From positions 1 to 5,447 of the forward strand of contig PBSN01000014.1 of assembly GCA_002726235.1 (NCBI GenBank): a DNA stretch of 5,447 nucleotides, given 5' to 3'. Origin of the DNA: Nitrospiraceae bacterium. GTDB lineage: Bacteria; Nitrospirota; Nitrospiria; Nitrospirales; UBA2166. Numbering within the stretch: the first letter of the stretch is position 1; each line of letters opens with the position of its first letter. The position numbers and the translations under genes are program-made. Shown here in pieces: positions 4,613-5,447 of this stretch. The notes below the pieces were generated by a model. It made no database searches and was not told the origin of the DNA. It worked only from the letters and a program-made list of their open reading frames with translations.

Positions 4613-5447
4613 ATGCGAAGCCTTTTGAAAGGAAACGTCGATCGTCAAGCTCGAAAGGTGAAGGTTCGCCAGAATCCTGTCGACCGTTGGGCATATACCA
4701 CGTGTGGGTATTGCTCGACCGGATGCGGCATTGAAGTGGGAGTGAAAGATGCTCGTGCGGTGTCCGTGCGAGGAACCAATGCCCATCCGGTCAATCAAGG
4801 CAAACTATGCTTGAAAGGCATTTGGGAGTTCGAGGCGATTAACGCACCGAATCGCGGGACACATCCGTTGATGCGCGAGGAACCGACTCAGCCATATCGT
4901 CGGGTCTCCTGGGATGCGGCACTCACGCAAACGGCGACAGAATTTCGTCGCATTATGGACACGTACGGTCCGGACGCGCTTGCGGTCGTCAGCACCGGCC
5001 AGATCTATACCGAGGAATTCTACGCCCTCGGTAAACTTGTGCGGGGGGGACTTGGGACAAACAACTACGACGGAAACACCACCTTATGCATGGCCAGTGC
5101 GGTATCAGGCTACAAGCGATCCTTTGGATCCGATGGCCCCCCAGGATGCTACGACGATTTTGATGAGACGGAGTGCCTGCTCGCATTCGGATCGAATCTT
5201 GTGGAATGTCATCCGGTAATTTACTACCGGCTCAAGATGGCGCTCGAGCGCCGTCGATTTCCTGTTATCGTCATCGATCCACGCGTCACTGTGTTCGCAC
5301 AAAACGCGGATATTCACCTTGCCATCAATCCTGGGACGGACTTGGTATTGCTCAATGCCCTCGCTCACGTGATTTTGGAAGAACGCCTCGCTGATCAGAA
5401 ATACATTGAAACCCATACCAGCGATTTCGATGCATTTGTGGAAACGG
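4613..5447 (+). CDS. nasA: Nas/Nap-type molybdopterin nitrate reductase, N-terminal part (cut by window end)
   Basis: The frame is open from ATG 4613 to the window edge, giving 278 residues of a protein that in this family usually runs to roughly 700-900. C31, C34, C38 and C66 form the CxxCxxxC-x27-C site of the N-terminal [4Fe-4S] cluster, followed by the conserved Lys68 (KLCLKG). TLCMASAVSGYKRSFG (157-172) places C159 as the molybdenum ligand, and GPPGCYDDFDE, then GSNLVECHP, follow as in NapA/NasA enzymes. The Cys ligand and four-Cys cluster separate it from membrane Nar and from Nitrospira nitrite oxidoreductase, which use other ligands. No twin-arginine signal is present, so it should be cytoplasmic, fitting assimilatory nitrate reduction to nitrite. 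Formate dehydrogenases of the same superfamily are a less likely alternative, because the CMASAV block is nitrate-reductase-like. The start is uncertain because of the in-frame TAG just upstream; GTG 4658 is a weaker alternative. There is no functional link to the inositol genes beyond adjacency. Confidence 0.85.
   Translation, partial: MRSLLKGNVDRQARKVKVRQNPVDRWAYTTCGYCSTGCGIEVGVKDARAVSVRGTNAHPVNQGKLCLKGIWEFEAINAPNRGTHPLMREEPTQPYRRVSWDAALTQTATEFRRIMDTYGPDALAVVSTGQIYTEEFYALGKLVRGGLGTNNYDGNTTLCMASAVSGYKRSFGSDGPPGCYDDFDETECLLAFGSNLVECHPVIYYRLKMALERRRFPVIVIDPRVTVFAQNADIHLAINPGTDLVLLNALAHVILEERLADQKYIETHTSDFDAFVET

Noticed and set aside
4522-4734. ATG 4522 open frame of 70 codons inside and after repeat copy 2
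   Set aside because: Its second half overlaps the strongly supported nasA start in another frame, with low-complexity Ser/Lys/Arg translation. The first half is treated only as part of the repeat discussion.
1-5447. tRNA, rRNA, CRISPR array, insertion sequence or integrase genes
   Set aside because: No tRNA-like cloverleaf, repeat-spacer pattern or recombinase motif was seen. The only long repeat is the 72-bp pair.

Overview
The window looks like bacterial chromosome. Its central, well-supported feature is a compact inositol-phosphate operon on the + strand: a bacterial-type myo-inositol-1-phosphate synthase (1091-2191), a fused CTP:inositol-1-phosphate cytidylyltransferase / CDP-inositol:inositol-phosphate transferase (IPCT-DIPPS, 2202-3524), and an HD-domain hydrolase (3517-4104) whose start overlaps the fusion gene by 8 nt. 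The last 835 bases hold the 5' part of a cytoplasmic Nas/Nap-type molybdopterin nitrate reductase (from 4613). The pairing of an actinobacterial-style Ino1, an IPCT-DIPPS fusion and a NasA-like enzyme is, from memory, most like Nitrospira or a related Nitrospirota lineage. That assignment is inference only; no rRNA or other marker is present.

Layout. Positions 1-72 are an exact copy of 4462-4533, so the region between them (small Lys-rich gene, long leader, inositol operon, broken ORF) lies between 72-bp direct repeats, with the nitrate reductase gene just outside. Positions 82-416 are gene-poor, with one start-less reading frame (125-325) that may be a remnant. A tiny, very basic 34-aa ORF (417-521) has a near-perfect Shine-Dalgarno and is the only convincing gene before the operon. 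Positions 522-1090 have no convincing gene, apart from a possible zinc-ribbon-like frame ending 4 nt before ino1. After the HD gene, 4067-4341 reads as one small gene disrupted by a frameshift. An AT-rich spacer follows, then the second repeat copy, an 8-codon mini-ORF whose stop abuts the next ATG, and the nitrate reductase.

How the genes fit together. Ino1 converts glucose-6-phosphate to L-myo-inositol-1-phosphate. The N-terminal half of the fusion protein activates this with CTP to CDP-inositol. Its C-terminal membrane half joins CDP-inositol to a second inositol-1-phosphate, giving di-myo-inositol-phosphate-phosphate (DIPP). Known DIP (di-myo-inositol phosphate) pathways need one more step, removal of the terminal phosphate, for which to my knowledge no gene was assigned when the pathway was worked out. 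The overlapping HD-domain hydrolase is a natural candidate, and this is the most interesting hypothesis in the window. DIP is classically a solute of hyperthermophiles, so a complete cassette beside an assimilatory-type nitrate reductase would point to a different role or product, if the host is indeed mesophilic.
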